Shown here: one piece after another, positions 34,747-42,930 of the stretch
How the letters are laid out: each line of letters begins with the position of its first letter
Numbering within the stretch: the stretch's first letter is position 1
Assembly (NCBI RefSeq): GCF_024436035.1
Contig: NZ_JANFNG010000028.1
Location: forward strand, 1-64,000
Source of the DNA: Streptomyces humicola
GTDB lineage: Bacteria > Actinomycetota > Actinomycetes > Streptomycetales > Streptomycetaceae
Reading direction: 5' to 3'
Length of the DNA stretch: 64,000 nucleotides
The notes under the pieces: model-generated
What the model was told of the DNA's origin: nothing
Seen by the model: only the letters and a program-made list of their open reading frames with translations
Databases searched by the model: none
Translations under genes and position numbers: made by a program

Positions 34747-35493
34747 ATGGAACGTCGGCATCTTCTGACCCGTGTACTTCCGCTCACAGCCGCTGCTCTC
34801 GTGCAGGCGGCCTGCTCAGACAACCAGAGGCCCGGACCGCTCGCGCTGGTCTACCGAGGTCCGGCCGCCTGCGACGGCTGCGCGGAATCCGCGGCGGCGT
34901 TGCTGACCAGTTCACCGTCGCGATTCCAGGTCAAGTACTGCGGACCCCAGGAGAAACTTCCGTTGTCTGCCGACACGTTGGCAACAGCACACCTTTACGT
35001 GCAGCCCGGTGGCGGAAACGATCTGCACAAGGCCTGGAGATCGGTCAGGAAGTTCGGCGATCCGCTCCGCGAGTGGCTGCACAACGGCGGTCGCTACCTC
35101 GGGATCTGCATGGGCGCCTATCTGGCCGGACGTGAGCCGGGTTGGGGACTGCTGCCCGGCGACACCGCCGAGTACGTCGGTTCCCAGGGCGCGACGGTCA
35201 GCAGTCCGTCGGATACCGTCGTATCGGTGCGCTGGCGCGGAAAGCCCCGCCACATGTATTTCCAGGACGGCCCCTACTTCGTCCTGAACAAGGGCGCTAA
35301 AGCGACGGTGCTCGCAACCTACGACAACGGCGTGCCCGCTGCCGTTGTCGCCCCTTACGGAGCGGGACAGGTCGGCGTGGTAGGACCACATCCGGAGGCC
35401 GACGCATCCTGGTACGCCGAGTACAACTTGAAGAACCCGGACGGTATTCATTTCGATCTCGGCTACGATCTTGTGAAAACGGTCATGAGTTGA
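34747..35493 (+). CDS. lipoprotein with a biotin-protein-ligase N-terminal-like (BPL_N, class I amidotransferase fold) domain
   Basis: The 248-aa protein has a lipobox-type signal (MERRHLLTRVLPLTAAALVQ followed by AAC) and is likely anchored outside the membrane. The mature part has the BPL_N/glutaminase-like fold: LALVYRGPAACDGCAESAAA, HLYVQPGGGNDLHKAW and the nucleophile elbow RYLGICMGAYLAG with cysteine. A histidine near GVVGPHPEADASWY could complete the active site. Eukaryotic biotin ligases carry this domain without activity known for it; the bacterial stand-alone form is uncharacterised. Start ATG 34747 is chosen by the signal peptide; a longer frame begins at 34693. Confidence 0.75.
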   Translation: MERRHLLTRVLPLTAAALVQAACSDNQRPGPLALVYRGPAACDGCAESAAALLTSSPSRFQVKYCGPQEKLPLSADTLATAHLYVQPGGGNDLHKAWRSVRKFGDPLREWLHNGGRYLGICMGAYLAGREPGWGLLPGDTAEYVGSQGATVSSPSDTVVSVRWRGKPRHMYFQDGPYFVLNKGAKATVLATYDNGVPAAVVAPYGAGQVGVVGPHPEADASWYAEYNLKNPDGIHFDLGYDLVKTVMS

Positions 35494-35569
35494 CCCATAA
35501 CGTACGTTTCCTGATTCTTCGCGCGCCCCGGCAGCACCGGCCCGATGAGGGACGCGTTGACCGACGCAC

Positions 35570-36106
35570 CTACAACGCCACGTACTGGTCGGATGACAAC
35601 TCGAACACCCGTACTCGTCGACCGCAGGTGGGATTGACAGTCTCACGGACTGGATGCATCCCCAGTTTGGTCATGATCCGTTCGGAGCCGTCGTTGCCCA
35701 CTTGAGTGATGCTGACGATCCGCTCCAGCCCTCGCTCTTCGAACCCGAACCGCACAGCAGCTCTCGCGGCCTCGGTGGCCAAGCCCTGCCCCCAGTGGGA
35801 ACGTCCCAGCCGCCAGCCGACCTCAACCGCCGGCAGTACCTCCGGCAAGAAGTCGGGCACCGAAAGGCCGGTGAACCCGGCCAGCTCGCCAGTGGACCGG
35901 ATCTCCACGGCGAACAGGCCGAAGCCCTGTGACTCCCACTCGCTCTCCCATGCCTGGACCCCGCCGCGAGTCTGCTGTTCGTCACGGACGCTGCCGTCAC
36001 GGATCCACCGCATGACCTCGGGGTCGGCATTGACGGCAGCCATGGGCGCGACGTCTTCCTCGCGCCAGCGACGCAGGATCAAACGGGGAGTCTCAAGCGT
36101 GACCAT
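35570..36106 (-). CDS. GNAT acetyltransferase, RimJ/RimL type
   Basis: The 178-aa protein is a GNAT enzyme of the RimJ/RimL type: LETPRLILRRWREEDVAPMA at the start, VEVGWRLGRSHWGQGLATEA as the acetyl-CoA-binding motif A, and RIVSITQVGNDGSERIMTKL followed by GM after it. Relatives acetylate N-termini, spermidine or antibiotics. ATG 36106 matches the family start; an upstream GTG or ATG would add about 14 residues and has a somewhat better GGAG. It is convergent with the BPL_N gene, and its 5' region borders a decayed ABC transporter. Confidence 0.85.
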   Translation of the reverse strand: MVTLETPRLILRRWREEDVAPMAAVNADPEVMRWIRDGSVRDEQQTRGGVQAWESEWESQGFGLFAVEIRSTGELAGFTGLSVPDFLPEVLPAVEVGWRLGRSHWGQGLATEAARAAVRFGFEERGLERIVSITQVGNDGSERIMTKLGMHPVRETVNPTCGRRVRVFELSSDQYVAL

Positions 36107-36149
36107 CCAATCATTCTGGATCACAAATGGGCTCTCCGCCATCCTCACC

Positions 36150-36819
36150 AGGCACTTTCGATGTTCTGCAGCCTCCTCGGGATACCGCGAGGGACGTACG
36201 CGCGCTGCTGGTTACCGAGGCTGAGGGAGTCCACCTGGCGGTCGCGGTACTGGGCCACGTCCAGCCGCTCGGTCCACATCCGCATGGCTCCGACGGCGTC
36301 CACGCGGGACAGGCCGTGCAGCCGGGCCGCCGCACTCGTTCACGACCCGCAGGTGCTGCTGCTCGACGAGCCGTCCTCCGGCCTGGACCCACTGGCCGTG
36401 GACACCATGAGCGCCGTACTGCGGGAGCGCGCCGAGCAGGGAGCTCCGGTGCTCTTCTCCAGCCACCAACTCGACCTGGTGGAGCGGCTGTGCGACCGGA
36501 TCGGCATTGTCCGCTCCGGCTCGATGGTGGCCCGCGGTTCGGTCGAGGAGCTGCGGGCCCGCGGAGGCGAGGGCCTGTACATCGAGATCGACGGTGCACC
36601 ACGGGATTGGGCCCAAGCCCTACGCGGCATCGACTCGTTCCGCAGTCAGGGGCGGGGCACCCTGGTACGTGTCACGACGGCTGCGACGAGGGCGAGCTCA
36701 TACGGCACGTCGCTTCTTTGGGCCGACTGCGCATCTTCCGGCGACAACAGGCCACGCTCTCCGAGCTGTTCCGTGCGTACGTGACTGACGCCGACGAGTC
36801 TACGGAGACTGCAGCATGA
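36150..36819 (+). pseudogene. ABC transporter ATPase (NatA type) broken by an internal inversion
   Basis: From about 36328 the plus strand encodes the second half of an ABC ATPase: LVHDPQVLLLDEPSSGLDPL (Walker B), VLFSSHQLDLVERLCDRIGI (H-loop) and VRSGSMVARGSVEELRARGG. The preceding signature region is on the other strand: the reverse complement of about 36203-36327 reads RLHGLSRVDAVGAMRMWTER, LDVAQYRDRQVDSLSLGNQQR, including the signature LSLGNQQR. Turned over, it fits exactly between the flanks. The Walker A part is missing and a further frameshift lies near 36685, where the frame passes to GELIRHVASLGRLRIFRRQQ. The gene cannot make an active ATPase. Confidence 0.75.
36203..36327 (-). other. 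inverted ABC-signature segment inside the pseudogene
   Basis: About 125 bp encode 41 residues of an NatA-type ATPase in the opposite orientation to the surrounding gene. CGTACG and GCGCGC palindromes lie at the left junction. Boundaries are good to a few bases only. Confidence 0.7.
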
Positions 36820-37049
36820 GCCGTATGAACGAGGGGACCACCACGACCAGGGCCAGGGCGGGTGGTTCCGCGACGGCGGACGTATGGCTCGTCATGAAGC
36901 GGGAGACAGCCGCCCGGGTCGCCAACCGTGCCTACATTATCGGCACGTTGCTCAACATCGCGGTGATCCTGGGGCTGCTGTACTTCTTCGCCCCGTCCCA
37001 GTCGGACGAGCACCATGCCACTGCGACCGTCGCCGTTACCGGCCCGTGA
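36816..37049 (+). pseudogene. truncated ABC-2 permease (NatB type)
   Basis: The 77-aa frame overlaps the ATPase stop (ATGA) and opens MSRMNEGTTTTRARAGGSAT. It contains VWLVMKRETAARVANRAYII and one membrane helix (GTLLNIAVILGLLYFF), the usual N-terminus of NatB-type permeases, and stops after VAVTGP. A normal permease has about 400 residues with six helices, so the rest has been lost. Together with the broken ATPase it marks a dead exporter operon. Confidence 0.7.
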
Positions 37050-37215
37050 TCAGCCCGCGAGGTACGCGAGGGTTTCAGAGACGAGGGTCCGTACGTCCGG
37101 CGCGACGGTGAACGGGTCGCACGCGACGTGCGGGTTGTGGTTGCTCGGGACGGCCTGGAACTTCTCCGGCAACTCGGTGCCCGACGCCGTGTCCCACATG
37201 TCGATCCGGAGTACT
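37050..37215 (-). pseudogene. C-terminal scrap of a hydrolase, possibly M20 amidohydrolase
   Basis: The minus strand reads WDTASGTELPEKFQAVPSNH and NPHVACDPFTVAPDVRTLVS before a stop. The PSNHNP segment and the closing helix resemble the end of M20-family amidohydrolases, where PSNHSP is common. There is no start and the frame breaks to the right. The match is weak. Confidence 0.35.
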
Positions 37216-37421
37216 CGTCACGAACCGGTGGGAGTACTGGCTCCGTCGGGGATCTTGTCCTTCCAGGGTCATCTGCCTCGGCGCCACCACAGGGTTTGGT
37301 GTACTTCTCGGGCGTCGAGGTCTGGAAGTGGGATCGAGATCTTGATCGGGGGTCAACTCATGCCGGGTGGTGCTGCCCACGCATCGATGCCAGCCTGCTC
37401 ACCGTAGCCAAGCAACTCGTC

Positions 37422-37675
37422 GTCGATGGGTGGAGGTCTACGAGGACGACCCCAAGACCGACTCCGGCGCCCGTACCATCGCGCTCGACTCCGCCACCGT
37501 CACCGTGCTCAAAGCTCACCGCGAGCAGCAGGAGAAGGACCGCGCCGAATGGGGCACCGCCTGGGTCGAGACCGCGACGGATGCGCCGTCCGCTCACGCA
37601 AACGGCCCCGGACCCATCGTCCGAGGCCGCCGATCAAGCCTCCGGAGACCCAAAACTGCAGGTCATTTTAGGTGA
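37422..37675 (+). pseudogene. middle fragment of a tyrosine recombinase (integrase)
   Basis: The frame VEVYEDDPKTDSGARTIALD followed by SATVTVLKAHREQQEKDRAE resembles the region of phage-type integrases before the catalytic R-H-R-Y box (PKT..G.R.I.LD...V..L..H). The catalytic part is missing; the sequence degenerates and ends a few bases before the tRNA-like repeat at 37682. This is the expected position of an integrase next to its attachment site. Confidence 0.6.
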
Positions 37676-37681
37676 AGCCGT

Positions 37682-37725
37682 GAGCCCCCTGTCGGGTTCG
37701 AACCGACGACCCCCGCTTTACAAGA
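37682..37725 (-). repeat. attachment-site copy: 3' end of tRNA-Thr(TGT), left
   Basis: The minus strand reads CTTGTAAAGCGG, GGGTCGTCGGTTCGAACCC and GACAGGGGGCTC: anticodon loop with TGT, variable loop, T-arm and acceptor strand of a tRNA-Thr. The D-arm and 5' acceptor are missing, so this is a tRNA fragment, not a gene. The same 44 bp recur exactly at 42674-42717. Integrative elements commonly use this part of tRNA genes as att core. 37726-38063 contains no gene I can support. Confidence 0.8.
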
Positions 37726-38063
37726 TCTTCCGCAGGCACGATGTATCTCAGTCGATCGATCCTTGCCGCGTGCTGCCTGGTCCGTAGAGTGCCATCGAGG
37801 TTTTCTGATGTACGCCGACGTTGCTGTCAGTCTTCGCCGTCAGGACACGGCCTTCGGTGATGTCACGGCGGCTGCTCTGCGCGCGTCCCACGGGCATATG
37901 ACCTGAGCCGCCTCGGCATCTTCGTGCAGGACGAATACCTCCTCGCGGAGACAGTCCTGCGGTTGTGGACCAGGCCGCCGGAGTGACCCGTCCGGTGTTC
38001 GACCTACGCAGCCTCTACGCGGCGTCCGCAAAGAAGGGCCCCGAGCCGCCCAGCCCTGGACGT

Positions 38064-39173
38064 CTAATGGTGGCCGCTTCGCGGATTGGGCGATCGGTCG
38101 CGTAGCGCACACACCACAGCCCAGGCGACCGACAGCATGGGGACGGCCACGACCGCGCCGATAACACCAGCGACGATGCCACCCGCGACCACTGAGACTG
38201 CGATCACCACCGGGTGGAGCCGGACGGCCCAAGCCATCACGAGCGGGTGCAGGACATGTCCTTCGATCTGCCCGATGATGACGATGAGCAGCAGAACGAC
38301 CACCGCGATGATCGGGCCTCGTCCGGCCAGGGCGACCACGCTCGCTACAGCCAGCGCGATGGGCGATCCGACGAGCGGGACGAAGGAGGCGAAGAACTCC
38401 AGGACTGCCAGCGGCAGGGCGAGCGGCACCCGGAGCAGGGACAGGGCGACACCGACCAGGACAGCGTTGGTGACTGCCACGATGATGATGCCGCGGGTGT
38501 AGCCGGCGAAGGTAGTCCAGGCTGCCCGGCCCGCGCGGTCCCAAGCCGATCGGGAGGTCCTGGGGAGCTGGAGGTGGAACCAGTGCCACAGCCGCTCTCC
38601 CGAGTAGATGAAGAAGATGGAGCAGAACAGCGCCAGAGCCGCTCCGGTGGCCGCCTCCACCACTCGGCTGGCACCGGTGAGTGCGCTGCTGACCAGGAGG
38701 GAGCGGTGCGAGGAGATGAACGAGCCGATCTTGCCCTGCAGATCCGACAGCGTGCGAGGGCTGATCCGGAAGGGGGGACGCTCCAGCCATCGTTCGATCT
38801 GTCCGATACCGCCGCGGAACTCGGTAGCCAACTTGGCCGACTCGCCCGCCACCAGGTAGCCCGCCAGGGATAGGAGGGCGAAAAGCAACAACAGGCTGCC
38901 CAGTAGGGCCAACACCACCGCGAGAGACCGGGGGAGATGGCGCCCCATCAGATCGGTCAGCGGCCGCAGCGCGGACGTCACCACCAGGGCGAGGAATACG
39001 GCGACCGCGACCAGCTGGAATCGTCCAAGGATGGTGAACGTCTCGTAGACGAGCACCCCGACAACCAGGAGGCGCCAGGCGTAACCGGCCGCTTTGCGCA
39101 GGCCCCGGGAGACCGACTCATCGTCGCCACGCGGCGTGGCCTGGACGGCTGCGGCCGAGCGGGCCCGGTCCAC
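38064..39173 (-). CDS. AI-2E family transporter (PF01594-type permease)
   Basis: The protein has about 369 residues and seven or eight membrane helices. The family's C-terminal signature is clear: LEFFASFVPLVGSPIALAVA and IIGQIEGHVLHPLVMAWAVR, followed by LHPVVIAVSVVAGGIVAGVI. Members include the E. coli AI-2 exporter TqsA and sodium/proton antiporters of halophiles, so the cargo is open. The start is uncertain; GTG 39173 has GGGAAAG upstream, and other GTG codons lie 39-42 nt further out. It lies inside the segment bracketed by the tRNA-Thr repeats. Confidence 0.82.
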   Translation of the reverse strand: MDRARSAAAVQATPRGDDESVSRGLRKAAGYAWRLLVVGVLVYETFTILGRFQLVAVAVFLALVVTSALRPLTDLMGRHLPRSLAVVLALLGSLLLLFALLSLAGYLVAGESAKLATEFRGGIGQIERWLERPPFRISPRTLSDLQGKIGSFISSHRSLLVSSALTGASRVVEAATGAALALFCSIFFIYSGERLWHWFHLQLPRTSRSAWDRAGRAAWTTFAGYTRGIIIVAVTNAVLVGVALSLLRVPLALPLAVLEFFASFVPLVGSPIALAVASVVALAGRGPIIAVVVLLLIVIIGQIEGHVLHPLVMAWAVRLHPVVIAVSVVAGGIVAGVIGAVVAVPMLSVAWAVVCALRDRSPNPRSGHH

Positions 39174-39530
39174 GGCTTTCCCGGAGTGCGCGGGGCGGCT
39201 GCCTAGCACCACGGAGCGGGTCCGGGGCCGCGATTGGTGTCCGCGCGACCTCCGTCGAGGGCCGAATGACCCGTCACTCACCTCGTGCCACCGCCTCCCG
39301 CCTTCTGACAGGAGGGACGGCAGAGTACGCCGGCGCCAGTCAGTTCCAGAACGTCGCTCAGCGACGACGGCTTCTCCATGGCACGGCTCTTTCCGGTGCC
39401 GTCCCTTCCCGCTTGACTGGCCGGCTCCCGGCTTCAGTTCCGGGCCGCCGCCTGGCCGTCCGCGCGGCCTGGGTCGAGCGCACGAGCGGCCAGGATTCAC
39501 CCCGGCCGGCCTGCGGAGCGGCGGATTCGA

Positions 39531-39704
39531 TCAGCGCTTGAAAGCGTCCTTGATGTTCTGTCCGGCCTGTTTGACGCCACCCTCTGCTTGCTCGCCCTTG
39601 CCCTCGGCCTCGAGGTAGGGGTCATCCATGGCCTTGCCGGTGTCCTTCTTGATCTTGCCTTTGATCCTCTTGACAGCGTGCTCAGCCTTCTTGCCCGTAC
39701 TCAT
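39531..39704 (-). CDS. csbD: CsbD-family stress protein
   Basis: The 57-aa protein opens MSTGKKAEHAVKRIKGKIKK, continues with DTGKAMDDPYLEAEGKGEQA and ends GQNIKDAFKR. This is the CsbD-like pattern of repeated short charged helices. In Bacillus subtilis csbD is a sigma-B general-stress gene; the function of the protein is unknown. AAGGAG precedes ATG 39704. A GTTT-N14-GGGCAT promoter upstream fits stress-sigma control. Confidence 0.85.
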   Translation of the reverse strand: MSTGKKAEHAVKRIKGKIKKDTGKAMDDPYLEAEGKGEQAEGGVKQAGQNIKDAFKR

Positions 39705-39762
39705 GGCCAACTCCTTTCAACGGGCTTCAAACACCACCCCGTGGGGGCCTTCAGGGCCATCC

Positions 39763-39786
39763 ATGCCCTTACAGCATCACTTAAAC
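39763..39786 (-). promoter_or_regulatory. SigB-type promoter for csbD
   Basis: GTTT (39786-39783) and GGGCAT (39768-39763) are separated by 14 nt. This fits the Streptomyces SigB pattern GNNT-N14-16-GGGTAY with one mismatch and lies about 60 nt before the csbD start. Confidence 0.5.
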
Positions 39787-39865
39787 CATATTTAGTGGGT
39801 TTGGAGTGTTCTGGGTGGGGAACGCGGTCTGTCGGTGATTACCCGCACCACAGGGGGTGAGCCCG

Positions 39866-40423
39866 ATGTCCACAGGGACACTCATCACCATCATCGTCCC
39901 CATAGCGGTTGTGGTCGTCCTCCTCGCGTTGGCCACATCGCTCCTCATGCGCCGCCGTCAGCTGCGGAAGCGCTTCGGACCGGAGTACGAGCGGGCGGTC
40001 CAGACCACTGACAGCCGTTTGGCCGCCGAGCGGGAATTGAGTGCACGCGAGAAGCGGCACGACTCGCTGAATATCAAGCCCCTCCCCCCGGCAGTCCGAG
40101 ACCGGTACAGCCATGACTGGACGCGAGTGCAGGAGGAGTTCGTCGACAGCCCTGGGGAAGCGGTACACGATGCGGACCGACTGGTGACGACCCTGATGCA
40201 GGAACGCGGTTACCCGACCGAGGGCTACGAGCAGCGACTCAAGGACCTCTCCGTCGAACACGGCCGCACCCTCGAGCACTACCGGACCGCCCACGAGATC
40301 GACGAACGCAGTACCCGTCACTATGCGACCACAGAAGAGTTGCGAAGCGCCATGGTGCACTATCGCGCACTGTTCGAAGAACTCCTCAGCGACGGCGGCC
40401 AGCAACGCCCCGTCCGGGCCTAG
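39866..40423 (+). CDS. single-pass membrane protein with FVD-x2-AV domain
   Basis: The 185-aa protein has an N-terminal membrane helix (LITIIVPIAVVVVLLALATS) followed by a cytoplasmic coil with RRQLRKRFGPEYERAVQTTD. The C-terminal domain contains DWTRVQEEFVDSPGEAVHDA and ELRSAMVHYRALFEELLSD. The next gene encodes a soluble protein with the same domain, so the two are related. GGGGGTGAG lies 6 nt before ATG 39866, which is why I prefer it to GTG 39857. It is divergent from csbD and probably shares its stress regulation. The biochemical role is unknown. Confidence 0.75.
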   Translation: MSTGTLITIIVPIAVVVVLLALATSLLMRRRQLRKRFGPEYERAVQTTDSRLAAERELSAREKRHDSLNIKPLPPAVRDRYSHDWTRVQEEFVDSPGEAVHDADRLVTTLMQERGYPTEGYEQRLKDLSVEHGRTLEHYRTAHEIDERSTRHYATTEELRSAMVHYRALFEELLSDGGQQRPVRA

Positions 40424-40493
40424 CCGAGGAACCCCGGCCGCCATGAACTGAACGAACACAAGGGCCGGATCGAAACGGAAAGAGCACAGACTC

Positions 40494-40955
40494 ATGCAAC
40501 GCAAACCAGACACCGCTGAAGTCGGCCTCTCAACCGAGGACCTCGCCAGCACCCAGGGAAACACCGAAGACACGACAGCGCCGCCGGCCGAACAACCCAC
40601 CTACCCAGGTGAAGGCACGGCCGTCGAGGCGGAACCGGCCGCGCCGAAACCCCAGGAGGGCGGGCCCGCAGCGGCGGAAGAGGAGATGCCGCAACTCCTC
40701 AACGAGCATGACCAGGAGACCTTCCGATCCCAGTGGAAGGAAATCCAGAACAAGTTCGTCGACGACCCGCGCGACGCGGTGCACTCGGCTGACGCTCTCG
40801 TCGCCACCGTCATGCAATCGCTTGCCACTACCTTCGCCGAGTACAAGCAGGAACTCGAAGGACAGTGGAATCGAGGCGAACAGGTGAGCACTGAAGATCT
40901 ACGGACCGCACTGCAACAGTACCGCTCGTTCTTCAACCGCCTGCTCAGCACCTGA
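40494..40955 (+). CDS. acidic protein sharing the FVD-x2-AV domain of its neighbour
   Basis: The 153-aa protein has a disordered acidic and Pro-rich N-terminus (about residues 20-65) and a helical C-terminal domain. The domain reads FRSQWKEIQNKFVDDPRDAV, HSADALVATVMQ and DLRTALQQYRSFFNRLL, aligning with the C-terminal half of the preceding protein (QEEFVDSPGEAVHDADRLVT). It has no membrane helix. It lies 70 bp downstream on the same strand, so the pair is probably an operon. The function is unknown. Confidence 0.75.
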   Translation: MQRKPDTAEVGLSTEDLASTQGNTEDTTAPPAEQPTYPGEGTAVEAEPAAPKPQEGGPAAAEEEMPQLLNEHDQETFRSQWKEIQNKFVDDPRDAVHSADALVATVMQSLATTFAEYKQELEGQWNRGEQVSTEDLRTALQQYRSFFNRLLST

Positions 40956-41075
40956 GTCGAGACGGTGCGGAGCAAGATTCGAACCTACCGCACCGCCAAA
41001 TTGTGGCAGGAGTTCTCGACGCAAGGTGATCACTGTTCCAGGCGGGGAACAAGAACCACCGATATGGAGGATGCA

Positions 41076-41231
41076 ATGATCGCCCTCGGCATCATTCTAT
41101 TGATCGTCGGATTCGTGGCCAACATCGCCATTTTGTGGACCATCGGCATCATACTGGTCGTCATCGGAGCCGCACTGTGGCTCCTTGGATCCATGGGGCA
41201 CGCGGTCTTCGGCCGGCGACACTACTGGTAA
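41076..41231 (+). CDS. DUF6131-like small membrane protein
   Basis: The 51-aa protein is almost entirely two membrane helices: MIALGIILLIVGFVANIAIL and IGIILVVIGAALWLLGSMGH, ending GRRHYW. This matches the small DUF6131 family of actinobacteria, which has no known function. GGAGG lies 5 nt before ATG 41076, so the ATG 12 nt earlier, which overlaps the ribosome binding site, is less likely. Confidence 0.75.
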   Translation: MIALGIILLIVGFVANIAILWTIGIILVVIGAALWLLGSMGHAVFGRRHYW

Positions 41232-41236
41232 AAGGC

Positions 41237-42448
41237 ATGGAAGACGCGGAATTCGGCGCGTTGCTCGGTGCACTGCTGGAGGAGTCGCATCATCTGCCCG
41301 TGGAGGGAGTGCCTGCCCTGCTGTCACGGGCGGCCCAGCAACTCGGGCTGGACGAGGCCAACCTCTACCTGGCCGACGTGCAACAGGAGCGGCTGATGCC
41401 GTTGGGCACGTCGGCAGACGATCACGGCGCTGGGCTGCTGGTCGATGCCACGCTTCCGGGCTGGACGTACCGCACGCTCTCGTTGCAGGTGGCCGAGAAC
41501 GACCAGGACGGTCTGACGGCGTGGCTTCCGCTGATGGACGGCATCGAACGCGTCGGTGTGCTGGGGGTGCGCGCCCGATCGCTGGACACCACAATGCTGG
41601 GCCGCTGCCGCGCGTTGGCGTCGCTCGCCACCTTGCTGGTGGTGTCCAGGAGCCTGTACAGCGACACCTATCTGCAGGTCCAGCGCGCCCGACAGATGCA
41701 GCTACCAGCGGAGATGGTGTGGGCCTTTCTACCGCCACGGACGGTGGGCACCCAACAGGTCACCTCCAGCGCCGTGATGGAGCCGGCCTACGATATCGGG
41801 GGCGATGCCTTCGACCACTCGCTGTCCGACAAGGTACTGCACGCCACGATTATCGACGCGATGGGCCACGATGTGGCCTCGGGCATGGCCGCGGCCCTCG
41901 CCCTGGCGGGCTGCCGAGTCGCCCGTCGCGCCGGGAGTGGCCTGTCCGAGATCGTGGAGACCATCGACCAGGCCCTGGCTCGGTGGCTCCCGCGTCGCTT
42001 CATCACCGCGATCTTTGCCCACCTCGACTTGATCTCCGGACGACTGAGCTGGGCCAACTGCGGGCACCCACCGCCGTTGCTCATCCGTGGCCAGCACGTC
42101 ATCACCGGCGCCTTGGAGCACCACGCCGAGCTGCCGCTGGGTCTTGGCCCCGGCTACCCCGACGTGCCCCGCCACATTCACCAAACCCAGCTGGAACCCG
42201 GCGACCGCGTCCTGCTCCACACCGATGGTGTCACCGATGCCCGCTCCGGCACCGGGGAGGTATTCGGGGAGGAGCGCTTCACCGACTTCATCATCCGTGC
42301 CACCGCCGCCGGCGAGCCAGCCCCCGAAGCCCTACGCCGCCTGCTCCGCGCGATACTCGTCCACCAGCACGGACGGCTCGACGACGACACCACCATTCTG
42401 CTCTTCGAATGGCATCCCCAGCCGAACACGGGGGTCGGAACGACTTGA
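41237..42448 (+). CDS. SpoIIE-family PP2C serine phosphatase with GAF-like sensor
   Basis: The 403-aa protein has an N-terminal GAF-like region (about 1-165) and a C-terminal SpoIIE phosphatase domain. Metal-site motifs are intact: MEPAYDIGGDAFDHSLSDKV, ATIIDAMGHDVASGMAAALA, NCGHPPPLLIRGQ, LLHTDGVTDARS and DDDTTILLFEW. Such enzymes dephosphorylate anti-anti-sigma proteins and thereby release alternative sigma factors. The start ATG 41237 lies 5 bp after the DUF6131 stop with AAAGG upstream, so it belongs to the same operon. Its setting with csbD suggests a role in general stress signalling. No ATPase (anti-sigma) domain is fused. Confidence 0.87.
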   Translation: MEDAEFGALLGALLEESHHLPVEGVPALLSRAAQQLGLDEANLYLADVQQERLMPLGTSADDHGAGLLVDATLPGWTYRTLSLQVAENDQDGLTAWLPLMDGIERVGVLGVRARSLDTTMLGRCRALASLATLLVVSRSLYSDTYLQVQRARQMQLPAEMVWAFLPPRTVGTQQVTSSAVMEPAYDIGGDAFDHSLSDKVLHATIIDAMGHDVASGMAAALALAGCRVARRAGSGLSEIVETIDQALARWLPRRFITAIFAHLDLISGRLSWANCGHPPPLLIRGQHVITGALEHHAELPLGLGPGYPDVPRHIHQTQLEPGDRVLLHTDGVTDARSGTGEVFGEERFTDFIIRATAAGEPAPEALRRLLRAILVHQHGRLDDDTTILLFEWHPQPNTGVGTT

Positions 42449-42489
42449 ACCCGGTAAGGAAGATTCACCGCCGCTCCGGTCGGTCGCCA

Positions 42490-42582
42490 CGTGGGCCCTA
42501 CACACACGTTGTGCAGGACCGACAGCGGGAAGCGATCAACCACATGGACCGCCTGCTCAAAAGGCGCCGTCAGCAGCGCTGA
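42490..42582 (+). pseudogene. C-terminal fragment of a tyrosine recombinase (integrase)
   Basis: The frame YTHVVQDRQREAINHMDRLL ends KRRRQQR and a stop. It is the C-terminus of a phage-type integrase, where the first Tyr of YTHV is the likely nucleophile. The catalytic core before it is missing. It ends 91 bp before the right tRNA-Thr repeat, mirroring the left side. Confidence 0.6.
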
Positions 42583-42673
42583 CATCAGCGGTTGCCGTCA
42601 ACCATAGCGGTCAAAGGCCCCGGACCTTGATCGATCCAGGGTCTTTGGCAGTCGTTTTCCCTGGTCAGGCATG

Positions 42674-42717
42674 GAGCCCCCTGTCGGGTTCGAACCGACG
42701 ACCCCCGCTTTACAAGA
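42674..42717 (-). repeat. attachment-site copy: 3' end of tRNA-Thr(TGT), right
   Basis: This is an exact 44-bp copy of 37682-37725, again with anticodon loop, T-arm and acceptor 3' strand but no D-arm. The DNA on either side differs from the left copy. The complete tRNA gene is not in the window. Confidence 0.8.
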
Positions 42718-42930
42718 GAGGGATGGGCCCTGGGCCTTGACCTGCGGGTCTGTGAGCTGGGCCGACGGCTACGGTCTTGACCGTGGTTGTCCGGTGTTGA
42801 CCGTAGCTGCCCGCTGGATCTGGCGCGGGAGTGAGCGTGCGCAGGTCCGTGATCTCGGCTCCATGGTCGAAGCAAGGGAGGCCGTAATTCGGTTGATGGA
42901 CTGGCCGCGCGTTGGTAGCAATGCCGCAGG

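Noticed and set aside
37682-42717. Two tRNA-Thr genes
   Set aside because: Each copy lacks the D-arm, the 5' acceptor strand and a pairing anticodon stem, so neither is a functional tRNA; they are attachment-site fragments.
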